A stretch of DNA of 64,000 nucleotides from Deefgea piscis (GTDB taxonomy: Bacteria; Pseudomonadota; Gammaproteobacteria; Burkholderiales; Chitinibacteraceae), in assembly GCF_019665785.1 (NCBI RefSeq), contig NZ_CP081149.1:1984001-2048000 (forward strand), read 5' to 3'. Below the pieces are notes generated by a model. That model was given only the letters and a program-made list of their open reading frames with translations, did no database searches and was not told where the DNA came from. Numbering within the stretch: the stretch's first letter is position 1; each line of letters begins with the position of its first letter. This document shows, piece by piece, positions 7,351 through 17,441 of the stretch. The position numbers and the translations under genes were made by a program.

Positions 7351-10158
7351 ATGATGAAAGAACTCGAAACAAATTCTCAGCTTTTTGGCGGCAACGCACC
7401 TTTCGTAGAAGATCTTTACGAACAGTATTTATTTGACCCCACTTCGGTAGACGCAGAATGGCGGGCGTATTTTGACAAACTGCAACTCAGTAGCGGCAAT
7501 ACCACGCGTGATATTGCGCGTGCACCGATTGAAGAGTCATTTCGGCAGTTAGCCAAGCAGCCAATTCGTGCTGCTGGCGTTGCCGATGAAGGCGCAATTG
7601 AACGCCAAGTCAACTTACTGCGTTTGATTTCAGCGTACCGCATTATGGGTAGCCGCGGCGCTAGCTTAGATCCTTTGGAAAGAATGGATAAAGTGGCGAT
7701 GCCACAATTGGATCCTAAAACTTACAACCTATCTGATAGTGATATGGCGGTGAAGTTGGGCACCAATATCGCCGGATTAGAGCGCGCAACGCCTACAGAA
7801 GTGCTGGGGTTTTTAAAGCAAACTTATTGCGGCAATATTGGCTTGGAATACATGCACATTACCGATGCGGAAGAGCGCAACTGGGTGCAAGAGTTCTTTG
7901 AATCAAGCCGTTCGCAACCGAGCTTTAATGTCGAGCAGAAAAAACGCATTCTCAAGCAAGTGACTGCCGCAGAAACGCTTGAGCAGTATTTGCATAAAAA
8001 ATATGTCGGTCAAAAACGCTTCTCGCTCGAAGGCGGCGACTCGATGATCCCAGCGGTGGACTATTTAGCACAAGCCGCTGGTGCGGCTGGCGTGCAAGAA
8101 ATGGTCATCGGCATGGCGCATCGTGGCCGCTTGAATATGCTAGTCAATATCTTGGGCAAGCAACCGCGTGATTTGTTTGGCGAATTTGAAGGCCGTTACG
8201 ATACCTCGTTGGCATCGGGTGATGTGAAATACCACATGGGCTTTAGCTCGGACATCCCAACGGTTGGTGGTCCATTGCATTTAACCTTGGCGTTTAATCC
8301 ATCGCATTTAGAGATCGTTAACCCAGTGGTTGAAGGCTCAGTGCGTGCACGGCAACATCGTCGCCACGATACGGTGGGCGATCAAGTGCTGCCGCTATTG
8401 ATTCATGGTGACTCGGCCTTTATCGGTCTAGGTACTAACCAAGGTACTTTCAATCTGTCGCAAACTCGCGGTTACGGTACTGGCGGTACGGTGCATTTAG
8501 TGATCAATAACCAAGTGGGCTTCACGACCTCGGATATTCGCGACAATCGCTCGACGATTTACAGTACTGATATCGCCAAGATGGTTGAAGCGCCGATTTT
8601 CCACGTGAACGGGGATGATCCAGAAGCCGTTTGTTTGGTAACGGATGCGGCATTGAAATACCGTCAGAAATTCCATAAAGACGTGGTGATTGATCTGGTT
8701 TGTTACCGTAAACACGGTCACAACGAAGCGGATGATCCATTTGTAACGCAGCCAATGATGTATCGCCAAGTGGCTAAACATCCAGGTGCACGCCGTAAAT
8801 ACGCCGATCGTTTGATCGCCGAAGGCGTGGTCACTGCAGCAGAAGCGGATGGCATGATCCAAGCGTATCGCGATGCATTGGATCGTGGTGAGCACGTTGA
8901 AAAAACCACGCTCACAGATTACAAGCGCTCACACGCTATTGATTGGTCAAAATACCTCGGCACGCACTGGCGTCAGCCAGTTGTAACTGCGGTACCACAG
9001 GCGGATTTGATTCGCTTGACCGAAAAATTCACTGCGGTACCAGAAGGCTTTAAGCTGCGCGCCAACGTAGAAAAAATCATTAACGAACGTAAAGCCATGG
9101 CTGCTGGCGATACGCCAGTTGACTTTGGTATGGCCGAGCATTTGGCTTACGCCACTTTGTTGACCGAAGGTCATGGCGTGCGTCTTTCTGGTGAAGATTC
9201 GGGTCGTGGTACGTTTAATCACCGCCATGCGGTTTTGCACGATCAAAATCGTGAAAAATGGGATCACGGCGTGCATGTGCCACTGCAAAATCTGTCGGAA
9301 AACCAAGCACCATTCCGCGTGATTGATTCGATCTTGAACGAAGAAGCTGTTTTGGCGTTTGAATATGGCTATGCCTGCTCAGAGCCGAACGAATTAGTGA
9401 TTTGGGAAGCGCAGTTTGGTGACTTTGCCAACGGTGCTCAAGTGGTGATTGACCAATTTATTACTTCGGGTGAAACCAAGTGGGGCCGTTTGTGTGGTCT
9501 GACTATGGTGTTGCCGCACGGTTACGACGGTCAAGGTCCTGAGCATTCTTCAGCGCGTGTTGAGCGTTACTTGCAGTTGTGTGCTGAGCACAATATCCAA
9601 GTGGTGATGTTGTCTGAAGCGGCGCAAATGTATCACGTGCTACGCCGTCAAATGTTGCGTCCTTATCGCAAGCCATTGATTGTCATCATGAGTAAAAAAC
9701 TCTTGAAGGCAAAAAATGCTGCCAGCCCAATTGAGCATTTCACCAATGGTGAATTCCGCTCGGTGATCGGTGAAGCGCAAGAGCTCGATGGTAAAAAGGT
9801 TAAACGCGTGGTGTGCTGCTCGGGTCAGGTGTATTTCGATTTGCTGGCAGGACGCAGTGAACGCGAAATTAAAGACATTGCCATCGTGCGGATTGAACAA
9901 CTGTACCCATTCCCAGCGGATGAACTCAAAGCTGAACTTAGCAAGTATCCAAACGCTAAAGAAATCATGTGGGCGCAAGAAGAACCACGCAATCAAGGCG
10001 CTTGGCATCAACTACGTCATCGCTTAGAAGACGTGCTCGAAGCAAAACAAGTATTGCAATACGCGGGTCGTCCATCGTCAGCGTCGCCTGCAGTGGGTTA
10101 TATGAGTAAGCACAATGCACAGCTCAAAACCCTTGTTGATGATGCAATGAAACTGTAA
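7351..10158 (+). CDS. sucA: 2-oxoglutarate dehydrogenase E1 component
   Basis: Thiamine-diphosphate enzyme that decarboxylates 2-oxoglutarate and passes the succinyl group to SucB. 935 residues, close to E. coli SucA. Visible segments are the N-terminal LFGGNAPFVEDLYEQYL for E2 binding, GMAHRGRLNMLVNI, the ThDP region HGDSAFIGLGTNQ...HLVINNQVGFT, and RGTFNHRHAVLHDQ in the transketolase pyrimidine domain. Two ATG codons in tandem (7351, 7354) could start translation; neither has a strong Shine-Dalgarno sequence. It forms a unit with sucB and lpd. Confidence 0.97.
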   Translation: MMKELETNSQLFGGNAPFVEDLYEQYLFDPTSVDAEWRAYFDKLQLSSGNTTRDIARAPIEESFRQLAKQPIRAAGVADEGAIERQVNLLRLISAYRIMGSRGASLDPLERMDKVAMPQLDPKTYNLSDSDMAVKLGTNIAGLERATPTEVLGFLKQTYCGNIGLEYMHITDAEERNWVQEFFESSRSQPSFNVEQKKRILKQVTAAETLEQYLHKKYVGQKRFSLEGGDSMIPAVDYLAQAAGAAGVQEMVIGMAHRGRLNMLVNILGKQPRDLFGEFEGRYDTSLASGDVKYHMGFSSDIPTVGGPLHLTLAFNPSHLEIVNPVVEGSVRARQHRRHDTVGDQVLPLLIHGDSAFIGLGTNQGTFNLSQTRGYGTGGTVHLVINNQVGFTTSDIRDNRSTIYSTDIAKMVEAPIFHVNGDDPEAVCLVTDAALKYRQKFHKDVVIDLVCYRKHGHNEADDPFVTQPMMYRQVAKHPGARRKYADRLIAEGVVTAAEADGMIQAYRDALDRGEHVEKTTLTDYKRSHAIDWSKYLGTHWRQPVVTAVPQADLIRLTEKFTAVPEGFKLRANVEKIINERKAMAAGDTPVDFGMAEHLAYATLLTEGHGVRLSGEDSGRGTFNHRHAVLHDQNREKWDHGVHVPLQNLSENQAPFRVIDSILNEEAVLAFEYGYACSEPNELVIWEAQFGDFANGAQVVIDQFITSGETKWGRLCGLTMVLPHGYDGQGPEHSSARVERYLQLCAEHNIQVVMLSEAAQMYHVLRRQMLRPYRKPLIVIMSKKLLKAKNAASPIEHFTNGEFRSVIGEAQELDGKKVKRVVCCSGQVYFDLLAGRSEREIKDIAIVRIEQLYPFPADELKAELSKYPNAKEIMWAQEEPRNQGAWHQLRHRLEDVLEAKQVLQYAGRPSSASPAVGYMSKHNAQLKTLVDDAMKL

Positions 10159-10163
10159 ATCCA

Positions 10164-10184
10164 ACGCCACGCAGCGCGTGGCGT
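10164..10184. terminator. Perfect hairpin between sucA and sucB
   Basis: ACGCCACGC (10164-10172) and GCGTGGCGT (10176-10184) pair perfectly around a 3-base loop, six bases after the sucA stop. No T run follows, so it probably modulates mRNA stability or relative expression inside sucA-sucB-lpd. Confidence 0.55.
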
Positions 10185-10219
10185 AATGGCTAAACTGGCC
10201 AAAACTCTGGAGATGAAAA

Positions 10220-11389
10220 ATGATTGTAGATGTCTTAGTGCCACAATTGCCTGAATCAGTATCAGAAGCGACTTTAGTTACTTGGAAGAAAAAAGTCGGC
10301 GAAGCGGTAGCTCGTGATGAAAATTTGATTGACCTAGAAACCGACAAAGTCGTGCTAGAAATTCCAGCGCAACAAGCCGGCGTATTGGTTGAATTGCTTG
10401 AAGTGGATGGCGCAACAGTGGGTAGCTTGCAACTGATCGCGCGTATCGACACCACCGCGGTTGCACAAGCGGCGCCTGCTGCTGCAGCGCCAGTGGCCGC
10501 AGTGGCTGATGCCACTGTAGTGGGCATGCCAGCAGCGAAAAAACTGGCTGCTGATGCGGGTGTGAATCTGGCTGATGTGGCCGGTACTGGCCGCGATGGC
10601 CGTGTATTGAAAGAAGACGTGCAAAATCATCTGAGCAAACCAACTGCTGCCGCTGCGCCAGCGCCAGTGGTGGCCACTTCGACCGATGGCCGTGCTGAAC
10701 AGCGTGTGCCGATGAGCCGCTTGCGTGCTCGCGTTGCGGAGCGTTTGCTGCAATCGCAACAAACCAACGCCATTCTGACGACGTTCAATGAAGTGAACAT
10801 GAAGCCAGTGATGGATTTACGCAACAAATACAAAGATAAATTCGAAAAAGAACACGGCGTTAAACTCGGATTTATGGGCTTTTTTGTGAAGGCCGTCGTT
10901 GCCGCACTGAAGAAATACCCAATCGTTAATGCCTCAGTGGATGGCAATGACATCGTATATCACGGTTACTTTGATATTGGTGTTGCCGTAGGTAGCCCAC
11001 GTGGCTTGGTCGTGCCAATCATTCGTAATGCTGATCAATTGTCTTTGGCTGATATCGAAAAAACCATCGCAGACTTTGGTAAGCGTGCGCAAGAAGGCAA
11101 GCTTGGCGTTGAAGAGCTTACAGGCGGCACGTATACCATTTCGAACGGCGGTACTTTTGGTTCAATGATGTCAACGCCGATCATTAACCCACCACAATCT
11201 GCGATCTTGGGCATGCACGCCACCAAAGAGCGCGCCATGGTCGTGAATGGTCAAATCGTTGCTTTGCCAATGATGTATCTGGCGCAATCTTACGATCACC
11301 GCATTATTGATGGTCGTGAAGCGGTATTGGCTCTGGTGGCGATTAAAGACGCCATCGAAGATCCAGCACGTTTATTGCTCGATTTGTAA
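10220..11389 (+). CDS. sucB: Dihydrolipoyl succinyltransferase, E2 of 2-oxoglutarate dehydrogenase
   Basis: Core E2 enzyme carrying succinyl groups on a lipoyl arm to CoA. 389 residues: lipoyl domain at 1-75 with the modified lysine in [12 protein letters not shown], a short Ala/Pro-rich linker, a peripheral-subunit-binding domain at about 100-135 ([20 protein letters not shown]), a second linker, and the acyltransferase domain ending in the catalytic [17 protein letters not shown] precedes the ATG. It is followed by a strong hairpin before lpd. Confidence 0.97.
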   Translation: MIVDVLVPQLPESVSEATLVTWKKKVGEAVARDENLIDLETDKVVLEIPAQQAGVLVELLEVDGATVGSLQLIARIDTTAVAQAAPAAAAPVAAVADATVVGMPAAKKLAADAGVNLADVAGTGRDGRVLKEDVQNHLSKPTAAAAPAPVVATSTDGRAEQRVPMSRLRARVAERLLQSQQTNAILTTFNEVNMKPVMDLRNKYKDKFEKEHGVKLGFMGFFVKAVVAALKKYPIVNASVDGNDIVYHGYFDIGVAVGSPRGLVVPIIRNADQLSLADIEKTIADFGKRAQEGKLGVEELTGGTYTISNGGTFGSMMSTPIINPPQSAILGMHATKERAMVVNGQIVALPMMYLAQSYDHRIIDGREAVLALVAIKDAIEDPARLLLDL

Positions 11390-11398
11390 TTATCTAAG

Positions 11399-11423
11399 GG
11401 TATGCCGCTACTTGCGGCATACC
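11399..11423. terminator. Strong hairpin between sucB and lpd
   Basis: GGTATGCCGC (11399-11408) and GCGGCATACC (11414-11423) pair perfectly around TACTT. The following bases are only weakly T-rich, so it may attenuate rather than end transcription into lpd. Confidence 0.6.
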
Positions 11424-11471
11424 TAAATGTTTGCATTAATATACCCATGCGGGTTATGGATGGAATTCAAA

Positions 11472-12905
11472 ATGTCGAAATCTTTTGACGTTGTGGTGAT
11501 TGGTGCAGGTCCTGGCGGATATATCGCGGCGATTCGTGCCGCACAGCTGGGCTTTAAGACCGCTTGCGTTGATGAATTTAAAAACAAAGAAGGCAAAGCT
11601 TCATTGGGCGGCACGTGCTTAAACGTCGGTTGCATCCCATCGAAAGCATTGCTTGAGTCTTCAGAAAATGTAGAGCGCATCGAGCACAAATTTGCTGCGC
11701 ACGGCATTACTGTTGAAGGCATGAAGTTTGACGTTGGCACCATGCTGGCGCGTAAAAATGGCATCGTGAGCAAGCTTACGCAAGGTATCGGTTATTTATT
11801 CAAAAAGAATAAAGTCGACAGCTTGCATGGTCATGGCAAGATTTTGGGCCGCGTTGGCGACAAATGGCAGCTAGAAGTCAGTGATGCGGGTCAAACTGAA
11901 GTGGTTGAAACCACACACATCATCATTGCAACGGGCTCAACCCCACGTCAACTGCCGCAAGCGCCGGTTGATAACGTTTTGATCTTGGATAATGACGGCG
12001 CTTTATCGATTCCAGCGGTACCAAAACGCTTGGGCGTGATTGGTGCCGGTGTGATCGGTCTAGAAATGGGCTCGGTGTGGAAACGTTTGGGTTCTGATGT
12101 CACGATTTTGGAAGGCGCACCGGGCTTTTTGTTGGCCGCCGACGAAGCGATTGCCAAAGAAGCGCATAAGATTTTCACTAAAGATTTGGGCCTGAAAATC
12201 AATACCAGCGTCAAAATCGGTGAAATCAACAAAGGTGCTGACTCAGTAACAGTCAATTATGTTGACGCTGATGGTGCCGCGCATGTAGAAGAATTCGATA
12301 AATTAATCGTATCCATTGGTCGCTTGCCAAACACTTGGAATCTAGCCAGTGATGAAGTGGGCTTGCAACTTGATGAGCGCGGTTATGTGATTGTGGATGG
12401 CGATTGCCGTACCAGCTTGCCGAATGTTTGGGCCGTGGGCGACGTGGTTCGTGGTCCAATGTTGGCGCACAAAGCATCAGAAGAAGGCGTTGCCGTGGCT
12501 GAGCGTATTGCTGGCCAGCATCCACATATTGATTTTAACAATGTGCCTTGGGTGATTTACACCAGTCCAGAAATGGCTTGGGTCGGCAAAACCGAACAAA
12601 CACTCAAAGCCGAAGGTATCGAATACAAGAAAGGCCAGTTCCCATTTGGCCCGAATGGTCGTGCACTCGGTTTGGGTGAAACGGCTGGTTTTGTAAAAAT
12701 GCTCGCTTGCGCCAAAACAGATCGTATTTTGGGCGTGCATATCATCGGCCCATTTGCTTCTGAATTGATTACCGAAGCCGTGGTGGCGATGGAATTTAAC
12801 GCATCAAGTGAAGACATCGCCCGTATCGTTCACGCTCATCCTTCGTTGTCTGAAGCTTTGCATGAAGCGGCGCTGGGTGTTGATAAGCGTGGTTTGCATT
12901 CGTAA
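11472..12905 (+). CDS. lpd: Dihydrolipoyl dehydrogenase (E3)
   Basis: Flavoprotein that reoxidises the lipoyl groups of SucB with NAD. 477 residues. It has the FAD motif [15 protein letters not shown], the redox disulfide in [16 protein letters not shown], the NAD-binding [13 protein letters not shown], and the C-terminal histidine-glutamate pair in [15 protein letters not shown]. The start at 11472 ([10 protein letters not shown]) is chosen because the preceding 15 in-frame codons are not family-like. Its position as third gene after sucA-sucB shows it serves the 2-oxoglutarate complex. Confidence 0.97.
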   Translation: MSKSFDVVVIGAGPGGYIAAIRAAQLGFKTACVDEFKNKEGKASLGGTCLNVGCIPSKALLESSENVERIEHKFAAHGITVEGMKFDVGTMLARKNGIVSKLTQGIGYLFKKNKVDSLHGHGKILGRVGDKWQLEVSDAGQTEVVETTHIIIATGSTPRQLPQAPVDNVLILDNDGALSIPAVPKRLGVIGAGVIGLEMGSVWKRLGSDVTILEGAPGFLLAADEAIAKEAHKIFTKDLGLKINTSVKIGEINKGADSVTVNYVDADGAAHVEEFDKLIVSIGRLPNTWNLASDEVGLQLDERGYVIVDGDCRTSLPNVWAVGDVVRGPMLAHKASEEGVAVAERIAGQHPHIDFNNVPWVIYTSPEMAWVGKTEQTLKAEGIEYKKGQFPFGPNGRALGLGETAGFVKMLACAKTDRILGVHIIGPFASELITEAVVAMEFNASSEDIARIVHAHPSLSEALHEAALGVDKRGLHS

Positions 12906-12980
12906 TTGCTGACGCAAAAGGTGGGGTATAGGTGGCTTAACCGCGCCTTGCCTGCTTTTTGTGGCAATACTTAATTTGTT

Positions 12981-13033
12981 GACGGGTGATTGACGCCCGT
13001 CGGTGGTACCTCTGGAGGGTTGTGTTGACCCTC
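12981..13033. repeat. Two small hairpins upstream of sucC
   Basis: GACGGG (12981-12986) pairs with CCCGTC (12996-13001), and GAGGGT (13015-13020) with ACCCTC (13028-13033). They sit in the 162-bp gap between lpd and sucC. No strong T run follows, so termination is uncertain; a sucCD promoter may lie here but none stands out. Confidence 0.4.
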
Positions 13034-13067
13034 ACAATAACACTCTCCTTGAAAAGGATTAATAGAG

Positions 13068-14237
13068 ATGAATCTGCACGAATACCAAGCCAAGGAATTA
13101 TTGGCTAAGTACGGCTTGCCAGTACAACGCGGCATTTTGGCGACAACCGGCGAAGAAGCGGCTGCGGCGTATGATGCGCTCGGTGGTAAATTTGCGGTGG
13201 TTAAAGCGCAAGTTCACGCAGGTGGCCGTGGTAAAGCCGGCGGCGTAAAAGTGGTTAAAAGCCGCGAAGAAGCAGCTGCTGAAGCCACTCGTTTGATCGG
13301 TACTAATTTGATCACGTATCAAACTGATGCCGAAGGCCAGCCAGTTCACAGTGTATTGGTGTGCGAAGACATGTACCCAGTAACGCGCGAACTTTATCTT
13401 GGCGCTGTGGTAGATCGTGGCTCACAACGCATTGTATTTATGGTTTCAACTGAAGGTGGTGTTGAGATCGAAAAAGTGGCAGAAGAAACGCCAGAAAAAA
13501 TCATTAAAGTAACCGTTGATCCTTTGGTTGGCATGCAACCGTATCAAGCACGTGAATGTGCATTTGCACTTGGCCTTGAAGGCAAGCAAGTAACACATTT
13601 CACCAAAATGATGTTGGGTGCAGCTGAAGCGTTTATCGCTAATGATTTTGCATTGTTCGAAATCAACCCATTGGCACTGCGTGAAAACGGCGAATTGTGC
13701 TGCGTGGATGCCAAAATTGGCCTCGATTCAAATGCTTTGTACCGTCACCCAGAGTTGCTAGCTCAACGTGACAAGTCACAAGAAAACGAGCGCGAAGTTA
13801 AGGCGTCTGAGTTCGAACTGAACTACGTGGCACTTGAAGGCAATATCGGTTGTATGGTCAACGGCGCTGGTTTGGCGATGGCGACAATGGACATCATCAA
13901 ACTCAAAGGTGGCCAGCCAGCTAACTTCTTGGACGTTGGTGGCGGCGCAACTAAAGAGCGCGTGATCGAAGCCTTCAAATTGATCTTGGCTGATTCATCA
14001 GTGAAAGGCGTTTTGATCAATATCTTCGGTGGTATCGTTCGTTGCGACATGATTGCTGAAGCGATTATCGCTGCGGTAAAAGAAGTTAACGTGACTGTGC
14101 CTGTTGTGGTTCGTCTGGAAGGTAATAACGCTGAACTTGGCGCAAAAATCTTGGATGAATCTGGCTTGAAACTCGTTTCAGCCCAAGGCTTGAACGACGC
14201 AGCTGAGAAAATCGTTGCTGCTGTTGCAGCCTTGTAA
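13068..14237 (+). CDS. sucC: Succinate-CoA ligase (ADP-forming) beta subunit
   Basis: With SucD converts succinyl-CoA to succinate and makes a nucleoside triphosphate. 389 residues. It opens [19 protein letters not shown] with the ATP-grasp domain at about 1-240 ([28 protein letters not shown]) and the C-terminal nucleotide/phosphate loop [13 protein letters not shown] and [13 protein letters not shown]. sucC and sucD are normally adjacent or overlapping; here 128 bases separate them, most of it an inverted-repeat element. Confidence 0.97.
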   Translation: MNLHEYQAKELLAKYGLPVQRGILATTGEEAAAAYDALGGKFAVVKAQVHAGGRGKAGGVKVVKSREEAAAEATRLIGTNLITYQTDAEGQPVHSVLVCEDMYPVTRELYLGAVVDRGSQRIVFMVSTEGGVEIEKVAEETPEKIIKVTVDPLVGMQPYQARECAFALGLEGKQVTHFTKMMLGAAEAFIANDFALFEINPLALRENGELCCVDAKIGLDSNALYRHPELLAQRDKSQENEREVKASEFELNYVALEGNIGCMVNGAGLAMATMDIIKLKGGQPANFLDVGGGATKERVIEAFKLILADSSVKGVLINIFGGIVRCDMIAEAIIAAVKEVNVTVPVVVRLEGNNAELGAKILDESGLKLVSAQGLNDAAEKIVAAVAAL

Positions 14238-14261
14238 TCACCGCACGAATATGTGACGTAA

Positions 14262-14343
14262 CAAAAGTTTTCTAGCTAGGCACCGAATCGCAGACAGTAC
14301 ATCAAGTACGGCAAGATAAGGTAAGGCCGCTAGAGAACTTTTG
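14262..14343. repeat. 82-bp inverted-repeat (MITE-like) element between sucC and sucD
   Basis: The ends CAAAAGTTTTCTAGC (14262-14276) and GCTAGAGAACTTTTG (14329-14343) are inverted copies with one G-T mismatch. They enclose about 52 bases that contain a small inner repeat, GTACatcaaGTAC. Size, long terminal arms and position in a gap that is usually tiny suggest a small non-coding mobile repeat, but a single copy cannot prove mobility. It would form a long hairpin in the sucCD mRNA. Confidence 0.5.
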
Positions 14344-14365
14344 ACTTACTACAAAGGAAAAGACC

Positions 14366-15250
14366 ATGAGCGTTTTGGTTAACAAAGATACAAAAGTGCT
14401 GGTGCAAGGTTTCACCGGTAAAAACGGTACTTTCCACGCCGAACAAGCGTTGAAAGTAGGTACAAAAGTTGTTGGTGGTGTTACACCAGGCAAAGGCGGC
14501 TCTGAGCACCTTGGCTTGCCAGTGTTTAATACCATGCGTGATGCAGTGGCACAAACTCAAGCTGATACTTCAGTCATCTACGTGCCTGCAGCTTTCGCTA
14601 AAGATTCAATTTTAGAAGCGGTGAATGCTGGCGTTAAATTGATCGTATGTATCACTGAAGGCGTGCCAACGATTGACATGCTGTACGTGAAAAAAGCGGT
14701 TGATGAAGCGGGCATCCGTCTGATCGGCCCTAACTGCCCAGGTATTATTACTCCGGGCGAGTGCAAGATCGGTATTATGCCGTGGCACATTCACAACCCA
14801 GGTCGTATCGGTATCGTTTCACGCTCTGGTACATTGACTTACGAAGCCGTTGCGCAAACGACTGCACTCGGTTTGGGTCAATCTACTTGTATCGGTATCG
14901 GTGGCGATCCAATCCCGGGTTTGAGCCACATCGACGCATTGAAGTTGTTCCAAGATGATCCTGATACTGACGCAATCGTAATGATCGGTGAGATCGGTGG
15001 TTCTGCTGAAGAAGAAGCGGCTGAATTTGCTAAATCTTACGTGACTAAGCCAGTCGTGGGTTACATCGCTGGTGTGACTGCGCCAAAAGGCAAACGTATG
15101 GGCCACGCTGGCGCCATTATCTCTGGCGGTAAGGGAACAGCTGAAGAGAAATTCAAAGCGTTTGAACAAGCGGGTATTGCATACACACGCAGCCCAGCAG
15201 AAATCGGTAAAACGATGTTTGAATTGCTAAAATCAAAAGGCATGATTTAA
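14366..15250 (+). CDS. sucD: Succinate-CoA ligase alpha subunit
   Basis: CoA-binding and phosphohistidine subunit of succinyl-CoA synthetase. 294 residues. The CoA-binding Rossmann part opens [24 protein letters not shown]; the phosphorylated histidine is in [33 protein letters not shown] and [11 protein letters not shown] are also conserved. AAAGGAAAAG precedes the ATG. A strong terminator 24 bases after the stop ends the TCA block. Confidence 0.97.
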   Translation: MSVLVNKDTKVLVQGFTGKNGTFHAEQALKVGTKVVGGVTPGKGGSEHLGLPVFNTMRDAVAQTQADTSVIYVPAAFAKDSILEAVNAGVKLIVCITEGVPTIDMLYVKKAVDEAGIRLIGPNCPGIITPGECKIGIMPWHIHNPGRIGIVSRSGTLTYEAVAQTTALGLGQSTCIGIGGDPIPGLSHIDALKLFQDDPDTDAIVMIGEIGGSAEEEAAEFAKSYVTKPVVGYIAGVTAPKGKRMGHAGAIISGGKGTAEEKFKAFEQAGIAYTRSPAEIGKTMFELLKSKGMI

Positions 15251-15274
15251 GTTTTAATTTGCCGCGTTGATTTT

Positions 15275-15304
15275 AAAAGCCACCTTGTAGAAGGTGGCTT
15301 TTTT
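15275..15304 (+). terminator. Intrinsic terminator after sucD
   Basis: AAAAGCCACCTT (15275-15286) pairs with AAGGTGGCTTTT (15291-15302) around GTAG, followed by more T residues. A textbook terminator. Confidence 0.95.
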
Positions 15305-15471
15305 GCATTCTAAGCGGCTGTTGTATGCAATAAGGCCTTTCATTGTTTTTAAATTAGCATTTAATTTGCCGAAAATGACTCGATGCTGACTGTTTATATT
15401 ACCTGTGCAAGCAAGAGCCAGCCTGCTATTCTTATAACTCTGTTTTGGTTTTTAATTTAAAGGGGCGATTT

Positions 15472-15774
15472 ATGTCTGAAGCAAGTGAATCTGTACTAAT
15501 TGATGAAACTAAAGATGTACTGCAAGAAACTGCCGATTTGATGAATGAAGCGGCCAATGCCAGTCCTGAAGAATCAAAAAAGATATATGCAAAAATCGCC
15601 GCTAATTTATACGATGCAAAACATCGTCTAGTTGAAATTGAAGCGCTCGCAGTAAATAAAGCCAAAGTGGCAGCGCAGCAAACAGATCAATACGTGCATG
15701 CGCATCCGTGGCAAGCGGTTGGTGTTGGTGCCGCAGTGGGCTTGTTGATTGGCTTTTTGGCAGCTCGGCGCTAA
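15472..15774 (+). CDS. yqjD: DUF883 / YqjD-ElaB family membrane-anchored protein
   Basis: A 100-residue protein with a long charged amphipathic helix (about 1-75) and a C-terminal transmembrane helix (GVGVGAAVGLLIGFLAARR), the layout of E. coli YqjD/ElaB, which anchor in the inner membrane and bind ribosomes in stationary phase. The conserved H-P-W-Q-A-V-G-V-G segment is present. Start at 15472 follows AGGGG; an earlier in-frame ATG at 15445 would add nine unconserved residues. It heads a three-gene unit with the YqjE- and YqjK-like genes. Confidence 0.88.
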   Translation: MSEASESVLIDETKDVLQETADLMNEAANASPEESKKIYAKIAANLYDAKHRLVEIEALAVNKAKVAAQQTDQYVHAHPWQAVGVGAAVGLLIGFLAARR

Positions 15775-16176
15775 ATGAGTCGGCGCGCATCTTGGCGTGA
15801 TACGGTGGGCGGCTTAGTGGCTGCCCGTTTTTCATTGTTTGGTCTTGAGTTGCGTGATGAGTTTGATCGACTCGCTCAGATGATTGGTTTTGCGATTGCC
15901 GCCGCTTTTTTATTGATTATGGCGCTAACTTTCACAGGTTTGGGCTTGCTATTTGGCTTTTGGGAATATCGGGTTATTATTTGCGCCGCTTTTGGGTCTG
16001 TGTTTTTGCTGTGTGGCTTGTTTGCGTACAAACAATTACGCCAATTAATGCACGATTTAATTACCCCGTTTCCATTAACCAGTGAGGAGTTTGCTCAAGA
16101 CAAAAAGCTCATTGATGCTGCTTTTAATGCTGCAACTTCGATGAAGGAGGAGCATGATGGCCAATCAGCAACGTGA
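15775..16176 (+). CDS. yqjE: YqjE-like phage-holin family membrane protein
   Basis: 133 residues with two central transmembrane helices (about 37-60 and 70-92) after an N-terminal amphipathic part (VAARFSLFGLELRDE), the pattern of the YqjE/holin superfamily III family. Not a phage gene: it starts immediately after the yqjD stop and overlaps the next gene, as in the widespread yqjDEK arrangement. Function is poorly understood. Confidence 0.8.
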   Translation: MSRRASWRDTVGGLVAARFSLFGLELRDEFDRLAQMIGFAIAAAFLLIMALTFTGLGLLFGFWEYRVIICAAFGSVFLLCGLFAYKQLRQLMHDLITPFPLTSEEFAQDKKLIDAAFNAATSMKEEHDGQSAT

Positions 16177-16423
16177 GCTCAAAAAGCAGCAGCTGGTCTT
16201 TCGTTCACAGCTGTGTCGCTTGCAGCTTGAAACTCGATTGCTTGAGTCTCGTCGCCCAATGGCGCTGGCAAGCTCACTGTTGGGTAATACGCAATCATTA
16301 AGCATGCTCAGTAAGTTGGCGCAAATCTTAGCGAAGGCTCATCCGTCGATGGCGCGACTAGCCAATGGCGTTAAGTTATTTGGCGTCTTGCTGGCTGTAG
16401 TGAAGCTATTGCGTAACAAATAA
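16157..16423 (+). CDS. yqjK: YqjK-like small protein
   Basis: A basic 88-residue protein with a glutamine/arginine/leucine-rich first half (possible coiled coil) and a hydrophobic C-terminal stretch (GVKLFGVLLAVVKLL). Position after yqjD-yqjE identifies it as the YqjK-like member. AGGAGG (16145-16150) lies six bases before ATG 16157, which is therefore preferred over ATG 16154. The start lies inside the yqjE 3' end (20-base overlap). Confidence 0.72.
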   Translation: MANQQRELKKQQLVFRSQLCRLQLETRLLESRRPMALASSLLGNTQSLSMLSKLAQILAKAHPSMARLANGVKLFGVLLAVVKLLRNK

Positions 16424-16472
16424 ACCAGACTTCATGGGCTTGCGTATAATCATGCGACCCATGGAGTGATAT

Positions 16473-17351
16473 ATGTTCAAGTATCTAGAAGATTTTGTCG
16501 GCAATACGCCGCTCGTCAAACTGAAGCGTATTCCCGGCGATACCACTAACACGATTTTAGTGAAGCTCGAAGGCAATAATCCGGCTGGCTCGGTTAAAGA
16601 TCGACCCGCTTTGTCGATGATCCGCCGCGCACAAATGCGCGGAGATATTCAAACTGGCGACACCTTGATTGAAGCCACTAGCGGCAATACCGGTATTGCA
16701 TTAGCCATGGCTGCCGCAGTGATGGGCTATCGCATGGTGTTATTGCTGCCAAAAAATTCCAGTATTGAGCGAATTCAAACCATGAAAGCCTACGGTGCTG
16801 AAGTGATTTTAACCGAAGGCATGGAAGCGGCTCGTGATCAGGCGTTGCAAATGGCGCAAGCGGGGCAGGGTTTGATTTTAGATCAGTTTGCCAATGCGGA
16901 TAATCCACTGGCGCACTTTGAAAGTACCGGCCCAGAGATTTGGCGCGACACCGCAGGAACAATTACGCATTTTGTTTCCAGTATGGGTACCACTGGCACC
17001 ATTATGGGAACGCAGCGCTTTTTAAAAGCACAAAACTCGGACATTCAAATTGTTGGTGTGCAGCCTTGTGATGGCGCGCAAATTCCGGGGATTCGCAAAT
17101 GGACGCCAGAATATGTGCCGACGATTTGTCATTTTGATTTGATTGATCGCTTAATGGAAGTCAATCAAGCCGATGCCGAAGATATGACACGGCGCCTTGC
17201 GCGTGAAGAGGGTATTTTTGCTGGCATCTCATCGGGTGGCGCTTTGTGCGCAGCACTGGCTTTGTCGCAAGAAGTCGAAAACGCCGTGATTGTGAGTATT
17301 GTTTGTGATCGTGGTGATCGCTACCTGTCTACTGGGGTGTTTCCTGCGTAA
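16473..17351 (+). CDS. cysM: Cysteine synthase B (O-acetylserine sulfhydrylase)
   Basis: PLP enzyme making cysteine from O-acetylserine and sulfide or thiosulfate. 292 residues. The PLP lysine is in NPAGSVKDRPAL; the substrate loop is EATSGNTGIALAMAAA; the phosphate-binding loop is SSMGTTGTIMG. The shorter length and the R-R-A-Q-M-R-G segment favour CysM over CysK. A TATAAT at 16445-16450 upstream may be its -10 box, without a clear -35. Confidence 0.94.
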   Translation: MFKYLEDFVGNTPLVKLKRIPGDTTNTILVKLEGNNPAGSVKDRPALSMIRRAQMRGDIQTGDTLIEATSGNTGIALAMAAAVMGYRMVLLLPKNSSIERIQTMKAYGAEVILTEGMEAARDQALQMAQAGQGLILDQFANADNPLAHFESTGPEIWRDTAGTITHFVSSMGTTGTIMGTQRFLKAQNSDIQIVGVQPCDGAQIPGIRKWTPEYVPTICHFDLIDRLMEVNQADAEDMTRRLAREEGIFAGISSGGALCAALALSQEVENAVIVSIVCDRGDRYLSTGVFPA

Positions 17352-17441
17352 GCGATGCCAAGACTTTATTCGATCTTTGGCATACAACTATCAAAGCAGC
17401 AAATATTTTGCTTGCTGAATGTTTCAAACTAAGAGAACACA

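Noticed and set aside
15775..16176. Phage holin family hit suggesting a prophage remnant
   Set aside because: No other phage genes; the context is the common yqjD-yqjE-yqjK membrane trio.
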